Part shown: piece by piece, positions 47,436-59,805 of the stretch
How positions within the stretch are numbered: position 1 is the first letter of the stretch
Layout of the letters: each line of letters opens with the position of its first letter
NCBI RefSeq assembly: GCF_033568475.1
Contig: NC_133122.1
Span: forward strand, 151,852,861-151,916,860
Direction: 5' to 3'
Length of the DNA: 64,000 nucleotides
Source of the DNA: Henckelia pumila
Taxonomy: Eukaryota; Streptophyta; Magnoliopsida; Lamiales; Gesneriaceae
Notes under the pieces: model-generated
What the model saw: only the letters and a program-made list of their open reading frames with translations
What the model was told of the DNA's origin: nothing
Databases searched by the model: none
Translations under genes and position numbers: made by a program

Positions 47436-47580
47436 AGTTTCTTTCATATGCCCACCTATCATGTCCACCAATGATGTGTCACTATTTTATTGAATGTGAT
47501 AAAGATGTGATAAATTGTAGGTTCAATAAAATAGTGCCACATCATTGGTGGGCATGGTAGGTGGACATGTGAAAGAAACT
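47436..47580. mobile_element. Palindromic MITE in a TA microsatellite (copy P5)
   Basis: A 145-bp near-palindrome from AGTTTCTTTCATATGCCCAC to its complement at the right end, flanked by TA repeats on both sides. Core words CCACCAATGATGTG and TAAATTGTAGGTTCAATAAA are shared with P1 and P6. Confidence 0.85.
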
Positions 47581-47701
47581 ATATATATATATATATATAT
47601 GAATATGCGACGGTTTTAATAAAACCGTCGCATTTTATGACGGTTTTTAGTAAAACCATCGCATTTTGCAACGGTTTTAAACAAAACCGTCGCACATATA
47701 G

Positions 47702-47791
47702 AGTTTCTTTTAAGTGTCCACCTACCATGCCCACCAATGATGAGGCACTATTTTATTGGACCTACAATTTATCACATCTTTATCACATCCA
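47702..47791. mobile_element. Half of a palindromic MITE (copy P6)
   Basis: It begins AGTTTCTTTTAAGTGTCCAC and continues through CCACCAATGATGAGGCAC to TTATCACATCCAAT, then stops at a short TA run. Only the left arm and centre of the P5/P7 type are present. Confidence 0.7.
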
Positions 47792-47803
47792 ATATATATA
47801 TAG

Positions 47804-47934
47804 AGTTTCTTTCAAGTGCCCACCTACCATGCCCACCAATAATTTGACACTATTCTATTGGATGTGAATAGAATAGTGCCACATCATTGATGGGCATAGT
47901 GGTGGGCATGGTAGGTGGGCACTTGAAAAAAACT
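47804..47934. mobile_element. Palindromic MITE (copy P7)
   Basis: A 131-bp near-palindrome from AGTTTCTTTCAAGTGCCCAC to its complement, starting 12 bp after P6 and flanked by TA runs. It belongs to the same group as P5 and P6. Confidence 0.85.
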
Positions 47935-47999
47935 CTATATATATATATGTATGTATATATATAATGATTTTCTCACTCCTCCCCACACTCTCTCTCGAC

Positions 48000-48396
48000 C
48001 GAGTCTTCTTCTTCCTTCTCTTTCTTTTCTTTCCTTCACCATTTTTGTTTCTTAAATTGGTTATAACTCCTCCATCGGTGGCTAGATTTTGAAAATAATC
48101 GTAGATTCGGAAAGCCCACGATGTAAGATTTCTTATGATACTTATTTTCCTAATTTTTGAGCACGTTCCGTTGAACCCTCTTTCCCCAACTGCTGTCGTT
48201 CGCTGCCCTTGCCGTGGCCGACCGCCGCCCAGAGTAGGAGGAAGGTGGTTTTGGTTGTTCAGAGTTTTATTTCGAAGCTTTGAGGTATAAAGTCAATACT
48301 AGGGTTTCGAAGTTGGGGATTTTGGCTCTTTTGAATTCCTGTAATTGAAATATGTTAAATTGTTGGTTGTAGGTACAATATTTGAACCGATTCAAG
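48000..48396 (+). other. Leader exon 1, 88-bp intron and 24-nt mini-exon inside the CACTA remnant
   Basis: A pyrimidine-rich start with CTCTCTCTCGACCGAGTC is followed by GAGCACGTTCCGTTGAACCC, an exon end GAAGCTTTGAG|GTATAA, and the acceptor TTGTTGGTTGTAG before GTACAATATTTGAACCG. The first CACTA has AAGCACGCTCCGTCGAACCC, GAAGCGTAGAG|GTATAT and TTGTTGGTTGTAG at the same places. It resembles a 5' untranslated region. Confidence 0.65.
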
Positions 48397-48878
48397 GTAT
48401 TGGTTATTTTTCAAAAATTATTTATGCATTAATTTAAAATTTCAAATTTATTAAATTTATGATTTTCGAACTTTTGGGTATATGTTTTCGAACTTTTGGG
48501 TATATGTTTGTGTATATGTATGTACACGGCATATGTGTGTATATGTACACGGCCTATGTGTTGAATATATATATATTTGAAAAATTTTATAATTTGCGAC
48601 AGTTTTCAAAAAACCGTCGCAAATTATAGATCCGGTTAAGTTCTAAAAAATGTGTAAGTTGTGCGGTTAACGTTAGTTCTGTCGCAATATGCGACGGTTT
48701 TTTTTAAAACTGTCACAATGTTGCGATGGTATTTTCGTCGAGAATATCGTTGCAGATTGCTACGGTTTTTAAAAACCGTTGCAAATGCATTCCGACAAAC
48801 CATTTTCAAATGCTTTTTAGAACCGTTACAAAAATTGATTTGCGACGATTTTTGCAACGTGTCCATTTTTTTGTAGTG

Positions 48879-49139
48879 TACTCAAGTATCCTTATTCCAA
48901 GTAACAACTTAATTATTAACCACATTGAAAAAAATGAAATAATACCATGCTAAATCAAGTGTTCTTTAGAACCAAAACTCAAGCTAAGCTGATATAAATG
49001 TGATTTCAAAATTCCATCAACTTGTAGTCATATAGCACCTTGAACCTCTATCTCTCTCTACAGCTGATTTACCACATTCAGATGATCCATATTTTTTTGG
49101 GTCTGGTGGGATTGTTGTCACTACTTTTTCGGGATGTCT
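48879..49139. other. Short intergenic stretch, nothing recognised
   Basis: No motif or repeat end was found between the CACTA end and the first recognisable gypsy sequence. The left limit of the gypsy fossil may lie here. Confidence 0.4.
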
Positions 49140-50877
49140 TTTGGATGTGTTATGCCAGTGATATAGCTGTTTTGGCAGATTTAGCCCAAAGAGTTAGCTA
49201 CATTACATTAATCTGAGGATTTCACAAGGTTTAGGATGAAACGATTTTGTTCATCTAGTAGCACAATTCAGAATTCAGCAAGAAATTATTATTATCCGTG
49301 ACAAGATAATCGGCATTATTGTTTTTAGCATTATCTCAAGTCATGAGATAAATGTCATTATTCGACTCAGAATATTAGTACTAGAGATTGTACTAATCGA
49401 ATTTTGAGTCAACAGAATAAGCATTGATATTTTCAAGATGAGAACCTGTAGAGTTCAGAAATCAAGAATTGTGGACAAACACGTTGTCACATTTGTTAGT
49501 GATATGACAGGGTATTAATCATTTTCGCTATTAGTAGTAGAATCTTTTTGATATACAAGGACTTGTGTACTTGGTTCTGGTGGTAAGGTATGAATCACAT
49601 TGTGTATCAGTATGTTTCATAGTATTTGGTGTGTCAACATATTAAGGCAGAACATCTACGACCTGGAGGACTGCTTTACAGTTTACCTATTCCTGAGTGG
49701 AAATGAGAGTTTATCACAATGGACTTTGTGAACCATTTGCCGGTATCCTCGAGGAATTGTGATGCTATCTGGGTTGTAGTGGATCGACTCACCAAGGTAA
49801 TACATTTTTTTCCATATAACCGAGATTTCACTTTTGATTGTAGTAATTGATTGCACATCCAGTAGATTGTGTATTTTCTTGGCATGTTAGTAAGTATTGT
49901 CAAAAATCGAGATCCTAGGTTTACTTCCAGATTCTGGGGAGTTTTCAGTGAGATAAGGGTACTACTCTTGGCTTGAGTACTGCTTATCATCCACAGACTG
50001 ATGGTCAGTCGGAGCGCACTATCCATACTCTTGAGGATATGCTGAGAGCTTGTTCTATGAATTTTGTTCCAACTTGGCAAGATCAGTTTCATTTGATTGA
50101 GTTCACGTACAACAACAGTTACCATCGCAATATTGGTATGGCTCCATTTGAGGGGTTGTACGGGCGACGATGTCGTACTCCACTATTCTGGGAAGAAGTG
50201 GGGGAGAGATAGGTAGAGGGACTAGATTTAGTCCAACAAGCTATTGATATTGTTGGACAAATAAAGAAACAGATTAAGACTGCACAAGATCGATAGGCTA
50301 GTTATGCTAATATTAAGTGAAGACCTTTGCAGTTCGAGGTAGGCGAGAAGATATTCTTGCGAGTTTCACCAACCCGCAGGATTCTGAGATTTGGTCTCAA
50401 GGGTAAATTATCTCCTAGGTTCATTGTACTATTCGAAATTTTTGGAAAGTGTAGGAGATTTGGCGTACGGACTGGCTTTACCATCATATTTGTCTAATTT
50501 CCATGATGTGTTCCATGTATCGCTGTTATGACGGTATGTGGCGGATGAGTCTCATATCTTGCAGCCGTCTGAGGTTCATTTGGATACATATCTGACATAT
50601 GTGGAGAGATCATTTCTATTCTGGATCAGAAGGTTAAGATGTTGCGCACCAAAGCTATTCTTCGTGTTCTAGTTCAGTGGCAGCGCCGAGACACTGAAGA
50701 AGTCACTTGGGAACTTGAGAGTCATATGCATGCAGACTACCCAGAGTTGTTTTGATTGTTTTGTATCTCAGTTGTATGTTGTAAAATATTCAATTTGAAT
50801 AAAGGATATTATTCAATATTTTGTTTTGCATACTTAAGATGTAATTTCGAGGACGAAATATTTTAAGTAGGGGAAAA
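49140..50877 (+). mobile_element. Ty3/gypsy fossil, 3' internal part (integrase and chromodomain end)
   Basis: Read on the plus strand, it has integrase zinc-finger and core motifs (AEHLRPGGLLYSLPIPEW near 49645; the STAYHPQTDGQSERTIHTLE segment near 49974) and, near 50650-50750, a chromodomain-like end (VLVQWQRRDTEEVTWELE). That places it among plant chromoviruses of the Tekay/Del kind. A polypurine tract (AGTAGGGGAAAA) stands just before the LTR. It is clearly broken, with many breaks, and its 5' half is absent, so it is an old copy. Confidence 0.88.
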
Positions 50878-52252
50878 TGTAGTAGCCCGGTCCTATTTTT
50901 ACAAGATTAATTGACTGAATATGATTAAGGAAGGGATTAAATTTGATTTAATTAAAGAAATTGGAAATTTTAACTCGAGTGAGATCGGACCGTCCAAACT
51001 CAGAACGGAGCATCCGAACCCATCACCAGTTGTCCAATGAGGTGTCAACTTTGGATCGACACGTGGAGACGATCGGAGCATCCGATCTGGGATGGGAGCG
51101 TCCGATGTGCTGGCGGGACAGATGTTCACAAGATCGTGACACGTGGCGAGACATGCAGATCAGAGCGTCCGATCTGATGTCTATGAATAGGGGCCGTGAG
51201 GAGCTCAGTTTGAAACATTCCAAACCTCTCCTCTCCCGTAATGGCTCTATTTTAAGGGTTTCAGGATCTTTTATAAAGAGTTGGAGTAGTTAGTAGTTTT
51301 TTTATAAATAACAGAGAGTTTCCATAGTAGTTGCCAATCAGCAAAGCTTAGGCAAGGTGTCTAGAGGTCGTAGCGAGGCTGTGCCCAAGCTCTGGGGCAT
51401 TCGACATCAGCGGGCTGACGACAGACAAAGATATAGCTCTAGCTCCTTATAGAAGATAGGGTGTATGCTATAGCTTAGTTAAGGCTTTTAGAGCATGTTA
51501 GTTGATGCATGGTTATTATGAATTGTAGTGCTGCATGGTAGGTTTGGAACCTAGATGGGTGCTTTTAGGAACTGCCTTAGTAAGGTACGTAAGTACTGAC
51601 TGAGATTGCCAGCGGGTTTTCATGCTTATGTGTTGCATATTATTTGACATGTCGCGTGTTACAGTTTTATGATATTATACTACATGTGCATCTCATATTG
51701 AGCTTGAATCTCCTTTGAGATAAGCCAGTGTTATTGGGTACTCATCCCATGTTAGGACGTTTCGACACTGAGAGTCATTATGACCGACGGGTCTGTCGAA
51801 CTCTAGTGATCTAGGGACATTTGGTCCATGTCCTGGTAGGAGTGAGTGGTTGGGTCCAGTGGCTTGAGTCCCAACGGCTACAGCTCATATCCTGGGCGCC
51901 ATTTTGAGTGGATTTTGATTCGTTTACCCATATATGATACCCGATCATTATATTACATGCATCATATACGTATGTTTTCCCGTACTAACATATTGAGCTT
52001 TAGTGCTCACGTCCACTTATTTTATGTTGTCTGGACACCCCATTCGACGGGGCAGTTGCATACATTTCTCCTAGAGATCTGGAGATTGGGTGGTGACCAA
52101 GACAGGATTGTAGGGCCAACCACTAGGATTTACCTTTCTGGTATTAAGCTATTTCTTTTTAATTTCCTCATTTAATCTGATCTATATTAATTATTTTTTA
52201 ATTGCATGCCTAAGTTTCTGATTAGTAGGTGATCACGGTACGGGTCACTACA
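50878..52252 (+). repeat. 3' LTR of the gypsy fossil
   Basis: About 1.375 kb from TGTAGTAGCCCGG to ...GGGTCACTACA. U3 carries units such as GATCGGAGCATCCGATC (50980-51180), and the later part has ATTCGACGGGGCAG, the counterpart of the CCCCGTGGAAT region in L3. It belongs to the same broad LTR family as L1-L4 but lies in the opposite orientation. Confidence 0.88.
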
Positions 52253-54407
52253 GGAATTGTTGGCTTATGCACTAAGAATCGATATACACAACTATTGTAT
52301 GCATAGCCAGTAAATATGCAGTCAACCGTTTTAGGCCTAATTTTTATTATTTTTGGCTTTGGTGCTTCTAATTTAGCCAAACACCCCCATACTTTAAGGT
52401 AACCCATTCCACATTTCATATGGAGTACCATCTTTTCCTTTGTGTGGTATCTTGTTTAGAATATGATTTGCAAAAAAGTATCGTTTCTCCCCACATATTT
52501 TGATATAAGCCAGAATTTAGTAACAAAGCGTACATCATTTCTTTTAAATTATGATTTTTGCGTTCAGCAACACCATTGGATTGAGGTGAGTATGGGGCTG
52601 TAGTTTGATGAATTATGCCAGACGTTGAACAAAATTCTTCAAATGGAGCAACATATTCTCCACATCGATCACTTCGAATCATCTTGATCTTTGAATTTTG
52701 TTGATTTTCAATCTCATTCTTATATTTCTTGAAAACTTCGATTGCTTCATCTTTGCTTTTCAATCAATATACATAACTGAATCTTGTGCAGTCATCAATG
52801 AATGTTATAAATTACTTGTTTCCTCCTCGAGTTTGCATATATTTTAAATTGCATACATCAGTGTGTATTAACTCAAGTGGTGTAGTACTTCTAGTCACGG
52901 AATGGAATGGTGCTTTAATCATTTTTGCTTCAACACAAATCTCACACTTATGTTGTGAATTTCTTTTAAATGCCGGTATTACATTTAAATTTGCAAGTAT
53001 TTTCAAGGTGTTGAAGTTAAAGTGTCCTAATCTTTCTTGCAAAATATTAGAACTTTCAATCAAGTAAGCAGAATTGATAACTTTATTCTTCGCATCTTGA
53101 CGGATAACATTCATTACATTTAATTTAAACAGACCACTGTCTTGGTATTTTTTTCCTACGAAGATGACATATTTTGTTAACACAAACTTGTCTGATTCAA
53201 AAACCATTTTAAATCGTGCCTTGCTCAGAAGAGAACCAAAAACTAAGTTCTGACGAATGTCTGCATATGCAGTACATTTTTTAGCGTTGTCCCTTTTCCT
53301 GAGGTCATTTTCAGCACCACATTCCCCACTCCAATGACTTTTGATGTAGCAAAGTTTCCCATAAACAATTTTCTATCACCAAAAATGGTGTAGGTGGAAA
53401 ATATATCTCTTGCTGCACAAATGTGGCTCGTAGAACCAGTATCGATCCACCATTCTCTTGGATCATCCACCAAGTTGGTCTAAAAAATAACAGTTCTTAG
53501 ATCAATATCTAAAGGTACATACCTCTCCTCTACAATATTTTCTTGCCTTGGTTTCTTATTTATGTTTTCTTTCTTGGGAAGATGACAATCTCTTGCCATA
53601 TCGTTCGGTTTGCCATAGTTGTAGTAATTACCTTGGAACTTCTTTGCTTTTCCCTTTTTCTTTCCATCATATCGGCGATTTCTTTTGTTATTGGATTCTG
53701 CCAGATTTGCTTTGGCTTCGGTTTCTATCACCTTTTTGTATGACTTGGCCTCGATGTTTCTGTTATCTTCCTCAATTTGGAGTCTTAGAATGAGGTCTTC
53801 AAGTTTCAACTCCTTGCGTTTGTGCTTGAGATATTTCTTGAAGTCCTTCCACTGCGGTGGCAACTTCTCAATGATTGATGCGACTTGGAATGGTTCATTT
53901 ACTTCCATCCCTTCGGCCAGTAAATCATGCAGAATGATCTGTATTTCCTGCACTTGACTCATTACTGTTTTGAGTCAACCATTTTGATTTCCAGAAACGT
54001 AACTTACCAACCAAAGACTTTTTGATGCCAACGTCTTCTATTTTGTATTTTTTTTCTAAGGAATCCCATAATTTCTTGTCTGTCCTGACAGAAAAATAGA
54101 CACTATAAAGTGTGTCATCAAAGCCATTCAAGATGTAGTTTTGACACAGGAAATCATTGTGGTTCCATGCATCAACCGCAGTCATTCTTTGGGTGTCAGA
54201 ATCGCCTTTAATGACGACGGGGGATCCTCCTTGAGAAATCTGGATAGACTCTCTGTAGTAAGATAGAAATACATCTTCTGTTGCCAACATTTGAAGTCGG
54301 CACAAGAAAACTTGGATGACTTTTCTCCATGAGCGGGGGTAGTAGCGAGCGGAGTGAATGAAATAGTAGACATGTTCAGAATCAGAAAACAGATTTCTTC
54401 TTGCGTT
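52253..54407 (-). mobile_element. Ty1/copia fossil, 5' internal part (Gag to integrase)
   Basis: On the minus strand it shows, in order, Gag of the UBN2 type (about 54374-53480, with a CCHC-like knuckle), protease (WWIDTGSTSHIC near 53450), the pre-integrase motif (HKCEICVEAK near 52945) and the integrase core ([16 protein letters not shown] near 52600). Reverse transcriptase and RNase H are missing: the element stops exactly where the gypsy LTR ends at 52252. It is broken, with several breaks. Confidence 0.88.
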
Positions 54408-55267
54408 TGTTAGACAAAGTATTCCGAATTCTGAACAAAAACAGCAACAATGATCAAGTTGAGGCAAGAGAATCTCTCTGTCCGCAAGACAAAATTGCCC
54501 GTTATTAGTGCTAAGCTTTGGCGGCAATCGTCTCTAAGGTACAACGAGTACGAACGAGATATATCAGCAAAAAAAATATCTCAAACTTCAGCGAACAAAA
54601 TATGGCAGAATATTTTAAGTGAGAAAACACAAGAAATCAGAAAATTCGATGCTTCAATCTGTAGACATGGGGATGTATTTATAGACAGCTGATAGTTGCG
54701 ACCAAGAGACACACCGCATCAAGTTGAGAAGATGTGACTCATCGAGACGAACAGACGCAACTCATTGGTCGACAGAGCAGTTGACATAAACCAGTCGAGA
54801 GGGCAGTCGACTTTCATCGGTCGAGATGAGTGGTCGGTCGATATGGGCAGTCGATCGAGTCCAATCGATCGAGGTGAAAGAGCAGTCGAGAAGCATACCC
54901 ATCGTTCGTGGAGATAAACTCAAACTAAATAGTCAAGAAGCACACACAGGTTGAGGTGGGCAGTCGAGATACAAAATTTAATAAATAATACTAAATATTA
55001 TTTTAATTAAATTTGTCCAAAAAGGATATACGGTCATAGGACCCCACCCCACCCCACCACGCCGAGTTAGGCGGGCGCGCGTGTGTATTTGTTCATCGGC
55101 TAATGTCTTGCCTCTTTACAAAACTTCTGGTGCCCTAAGGGCCAAATCCCATAATCTAAAGTTGGACTAGTTAAGGAAAACAACACATTGAAATTTTTCC
55201 AATGTGGGACAAACTCTTTTCCCATTTATTAATTATTTCTCATTTATGTCATTCACAATTTCCAACA
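54408..55267 (-). repeat. Probable 5' LTR of the copia fossil
   Basis: On the minus strand it begins TGTTGGAAATTGTGAATGAC, a common plant copia LTR start. The other boundary is taken at TGTTAGAC (54408) from the TG...CA rule, but no standard primer-binding site follows, so that end is uncertain. About ten copies of the word CAGTCGA/TCGACTG fill 54720-54970, probably the U3 enhancer region. Confidence 0.6.
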
Positions 55268-56187
55268 AAATAGTGAAAAGAATATTGAATTTTCCGGATA
55301 TCCAAATTATGGAACAGGTGATCGCTGGATTAAATAGCCAATGGTACTTATGAAATAGATTTTCCTTATCAATATTTTATCAAGTGAGTTTGTCGCATAT
55401 AGTTTGTTCAGTGCAATTTATCTGACTAAAAGTTTTTGCAAACTATCGTATGAGAACAAAATTTAATTACTTAGTACATATTGAAAATAGAGACGGCGGA
55501 TTCCATCGTCATTAGAAAAATTGAATTTCTTATATTTTGTTTCCAGTTTATTCCCTTCACCAAATTATGTTAAATATTGTTTCACAAATGGTAAATATGA
55601 TGCACTGGTTTCATTAAAATTATTTACAGATACATAGCTTTTCAGCTGGAATTGGTATTCCTTGTTTTTGTTATAGATTGTAATTTGAATATCATTCTAT
55701 TTTTATAAAATATAATTCACCTAAGAATTAAGTCAGAGTATTAGAAACTTCAATTAATTAAAAATTATATTTTAAAATATTAGATTAATCCTTGCATAAT
55801 TTACAAATTAAATATATACACTTTAGTTAAAGTAACATATTATTTATTTGAATGGTAAACTTAATTATGAATAACTTGATCAGCCTTTTGGATTTGAAAA
55901 TTTTAAAGTGTGATTTAATCTTTCAAACAAAATTATTCTATTAAATTGGAGAAAACCCAAACGTAATACAATTTTTCTATGTACTCTACTTGATAATTAC
56001 TCCAAATTAGTACAAATATGTATGTCAAAACATTATGTACAAAAAAACGTCATCAATTATAGTAAGAGATTCGAAATATTCTAATTATTTATTATCCAAA
56101 AATACTGTTCATAAAACAATCTACAAGCAAAAATAGTGGAATACATGGGAAAATTTGAAAAATGGTCTCTCTCTCTCTCTTTATATA

Positions 56188-56239
<52 letters not shown>

Positions 56240-56271
56240 TGACATTTAGTTAACAAATAACACAATGCAAC
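55268..56271. other. AT-rich intergenic DNA, no gene seen
   Basis: No coding motif was found. A CT run and a TA/AAT microsatellite occupy about 56167-56236, just before the hAT element. Confidence 0.55.
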
Positions 56272-56857
56272 CAGGGGCGGACCCAGAAAATTTTTTCAGG
56301 GGACGCAATTAAGAGCGGAGCCACGTGTTGCTCCATCGGGTGGTAGTTTAAGTGACCACTTTGTTTTCTCTATTTTTTATACATTAAATTTAGTTCATTT
56401 TGTCAATATATGTATTAACAATTTTTTAAATAAAAAGATACAAGCTAAACACATTAAAAAAATTGAGATATTAAAAAAATACAATTCAGGCAAAAATAAA
56501 AATATAAGTATGTTCAACGATGAAATTCATAAAAAAAAAAATCACCAATGCATAATTTGGGAAAAATCCCGGTTCAGTTCTAAATGTTTGAACACATTTC
56601 CGGTTCAGTCCTAAATGTTTGAACGTTACCGGTTTGGTCCCAAATGTTTTCCAAAAATGTCCGGTTCAGTCCTAAATGTTTTTATGTTTCCGGTTTGGTC
56701 CCAAGTGTTTTAAAAAGTTTACAGTTCAGTCCTAAATGTTTTACGTTCCAGTTTTCGTCCTAAATATTTTTCAAAATTTTTCAGTTTGGTCATTCCATCT
56801 ACAAACAAAGCGTGATAAAAAAACTTACAAAAAAAAAACAAGTTAAATAAAATAGAA

Positions 56858-56892
<35 letters not shown>

Positions 56893-58043
56893 TTTTTTTC
56901 AAATGAACATATAATATAAATTATGCAAAATAAAATTATAGAATAAAAAAATAATTGAACGGTGCAATCTTATAGTTAAAAACATTATCAATCACAAACA
57001 AATAAAAAAATATTTTAGAAAATAACTAGTATTACTTATTTCACAAAATATTTGAAATTTTCAATAAATTTTTCAAGAGAAGAATACTTATGGTTAACAA
57101 TTGAGAAAATATAATGAATTATTTGACCACTGTTAAATTAGTGATATGAAATTAAGTTTTATTTAATAGTAAATTTTTCTCAAATACTAATTATTTAAAT
57201 TATAAAAAGAGTTTTAAAAAGATATATATCTTTTTTCAACCTCCAATTTTTTTTTTAAATGTGCAAGTATCATGAATGAGAATATAACAAAATTAATAGA
57301 AATGTGAAATAACATAATTAAATTTTAATTCCTCAAGTTTCGTTTATTTTATTTAAGTTTTTATTTTGTAGCATCATGAATTTAATATTTTCATTTTGAA
57401 CATTGTGTAAAATTGATTTAAATTTGGATAAAAATTCTAATAAATTTGTGTTTTATTTACAACTTGTTTAATGTTAAATATATAATAAATAATATAAAAC
57501 TCAATCATAAATGATATAACACTACGCGGTGTTAGTTTTAACACACGAGTAGATGGAAGGATCAAACCGGGAAATTTTGAGAAATATTTGGCACAAAATC
57601 GGCAAAGTAAAAATATTTAGGACTGAACCGGGAACTTTTAGGAAACATTTAAGACCAAACCGGGAACGTATAAACATTTAGGACTAAACCAGAAACTTTT
57701 AGGAAATATTTAGGACTAAACCGGGAACGTCCAAACATTTAGGACTGAACCAAAAATGTGTCCAAACATTTAGGAGTGAACCGGGATTTTGCCCGCATAA
57801 TTTATATCATTAAATGACAAACAAAAAATTTAAAATAATGTCATCAATACGTAATAATTTATTATATTATTTGATAAGTTCCTAAATAATTTTATTTTTC
57901 AATATATAAAACAAATATAAATTAAAATTGATATGTATTATATTATATTTTATTAAATAAATAATACAATTATATAATAAAAAAAATTTATGAAAATTTA
58001 AGGAGGGTTGTGCCCCCCTGGACCCTATACGGGTCCGCCCGTG
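56272..58043. mobile_element. hAT element, non-autonomous, carrying a nested MULE
   Basis: The ends are CAGGGGCGGACCCAGAAAA and the complement of CACGGGCGGACCCGTATAG, flanked by the perfect 8-bp duplication AATGCAAC at 56264-56271 and 58044-58051. Without the nested element and its duplication it is about 527 bp, too small for a transposase. The left end carries GGGGACGCAATTAAGAGCGG and the right end a GGGGGGCACAACCC counterpart. Confidence 0.88.
56559..57794. mobile_element. Non-autonomous MULE with tandem-repeat arms, nested in the hAT
   Basis: The ends are GGGAAAAATCCCGGTTCAGT and the complement of GGGCAAAATCCCGGTTCACT, flanked by the perfect 9-bp duplication GCATAATTT at 56550-56558 and 57795-57803. 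Each arm (about 240 bp) is built from five to six tandem units containing CGGTTCAGTCCTAAATGTTT. The middle (about 56810-57530) is AT-rich with no ORF. Confidence 0.9.
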
Positions 58044-58051
58044 AATGCAAC

Positions 58052-59805
58052 CAACCTGCTGCATTAAACGTTTCTAGCAAATAGAGATAATTTTTCTCAA
58101 ATTATAAATATTATGGGATAAATTAAGTTATAAATTTAAATAACTCCAAATTAAAATAAGTGCACGTATCATATTACACAGTTTCACGATTTAATATCAT
58201 TGTGACAGGTCGACGCAGTCCATAATTAAAGTGAAAAGTAATACTTTTAACATAAATACAATCGAATAAAAGATATGTCTTACAAAACTCACAGTCAGTA
58301 CATCAACTTTAATCTACCTAGACACATGGAGATCTTTGATTGGTCAACACAACACATGAGGCCCTTTCCTATGATGGCAAGGCATGTGATTTTCTCCTGG
58401 AAGCAATGTAATATTTTTCTTATTTAATTACGAAATGTATAAAAATAATTAATTGTCAAAGATTTGTCGCCAACTTTACTTGCAAATCAATTTGAAGCTA
58501 TTTCATTTACAACTTGCACGCGTATTAAACAAATAATCTAAGGGAACTAACTACATTTTGATGAATTTAAATCCAATTCATATCTACTTACGAATATTAA
58601 ATTAATGTTATTTATATGCAGTACATAATTAGTTTGATTTTTTTGTTCTATAATAAAGAATAACATTATGCTGTTGTAAAATTTATATTTAATATATCTG
58701 GCGTTATATATATAATATAATAAATATTTCACTGTATTATACTAAAGAAAATGCATGTGTTAGACTTGTTTTATGGGATGAAATTCAGCTCAAGATGAAG
58801 AAAATAATAATTTCAGGGGAAAAAGAGGGGAAAACATACACTTATACTAGCTACGAATAAAATTATATACCCTCGAAATTTATCTAAAAAAAAATAACAA
58901 TTATTTAGAAAAATCACAGACAAGGAGTGGAATATTTTTAATTCGTTCAAAAAAATAAAGCATCAGTTCTCACGAGTAGGTATTTTAATGTTTGAAAATA
59001 TACTAGTTTTGGATTTCAATATAAATACACAACAATTAAATAATTATTTTTCGGAAATGATAAATTAAAATATATCAAACTTAACACTGCAAGACTTTCT
59101 ACAATCACGCATTAATTTGTGAAAATTATGTTCTACAGGGGAAGAGTACTATGAAAATTTTCATACCATTGGCAATTCTCTCACATCATAGTGTATCTAA
59201 AGTTGAACATTTATTCTCACATCAATGGTCCTAAATTGATCCTCATGTGTTGCGTCTGCTGACAAAATATGGACTCCATATGTATTGATAAATATACACC
59301 CCTTGGATGAAGACTCGTGACCATTGACGATAGATTCAGTCATCAGTGTGTAAAAAATAAATTATAAGGCCCAAATATCAGCAAGCATGAGCTTCATGAT
59401 ACAAAGTTTACGCAATTAGCCGAGCAAATTGAAGTAACACATCTTTAAATTCTTATAAGATGACCATTAAAATACTGCAACAATCACAAGTTCATGTTCT
59501 AGCCGCAATCGGTCGTGATAATATCTTTTTTTATTAGAACCACATTTCTTGAATGATATATTAAAAGTAAACAAGTACAACTTCTTGGTACACATTCTGA
59601 TCAGTCATTAATTTCTCATCTTCATTATTTTGCTGTGAAAAGTTTGTATTAATCCTCGAAGATTTAGATTTACAACAACTACGTATGCGTATAAATATTT
59701 ATATGGAAACCAAGAAATTTATCGAATGTGGTATATGATTTATAAAAACAAATAAGAAAGGCCAAGAAAGACCTTGATTTTGCGTGAAGACTATCCCGTC
59801 AACAA
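58052..59805. other. Intergenic DNA, no gene seen
   Basis: AT-rich sequence without coding motifs or paired repeat ends. The last part (about 59600-59805) should be the 3' UTR of the STIG1-like gene. Confidence 0.55.

Larger units (their letters stand above)
47604..48878 (+). mobile_element. CACTA element remnant with right end intact
   Basis: The right end reads as the complement of CACTACAAAAAAATGGACAC at 48878. Subterminal units GCGACGGTTTTNNNAAAACC occur at both sides (47607-47696 and 48595-48860). The left terminus is not found; a degraded candidate, CACTTCAAGTT, lies at 47402. The interior (47985-48420) is a leader with an exon ending GAAGCTTTGAG at 48284, an 88-bp intron at 48285-48372 and a 24-nt mini-exon at 48373-48396, similar to that of the CACTA at 4638-8968. 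No transposase is present. Two palindromic MITEs are inserted in its left part. Confidence 0.8.
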
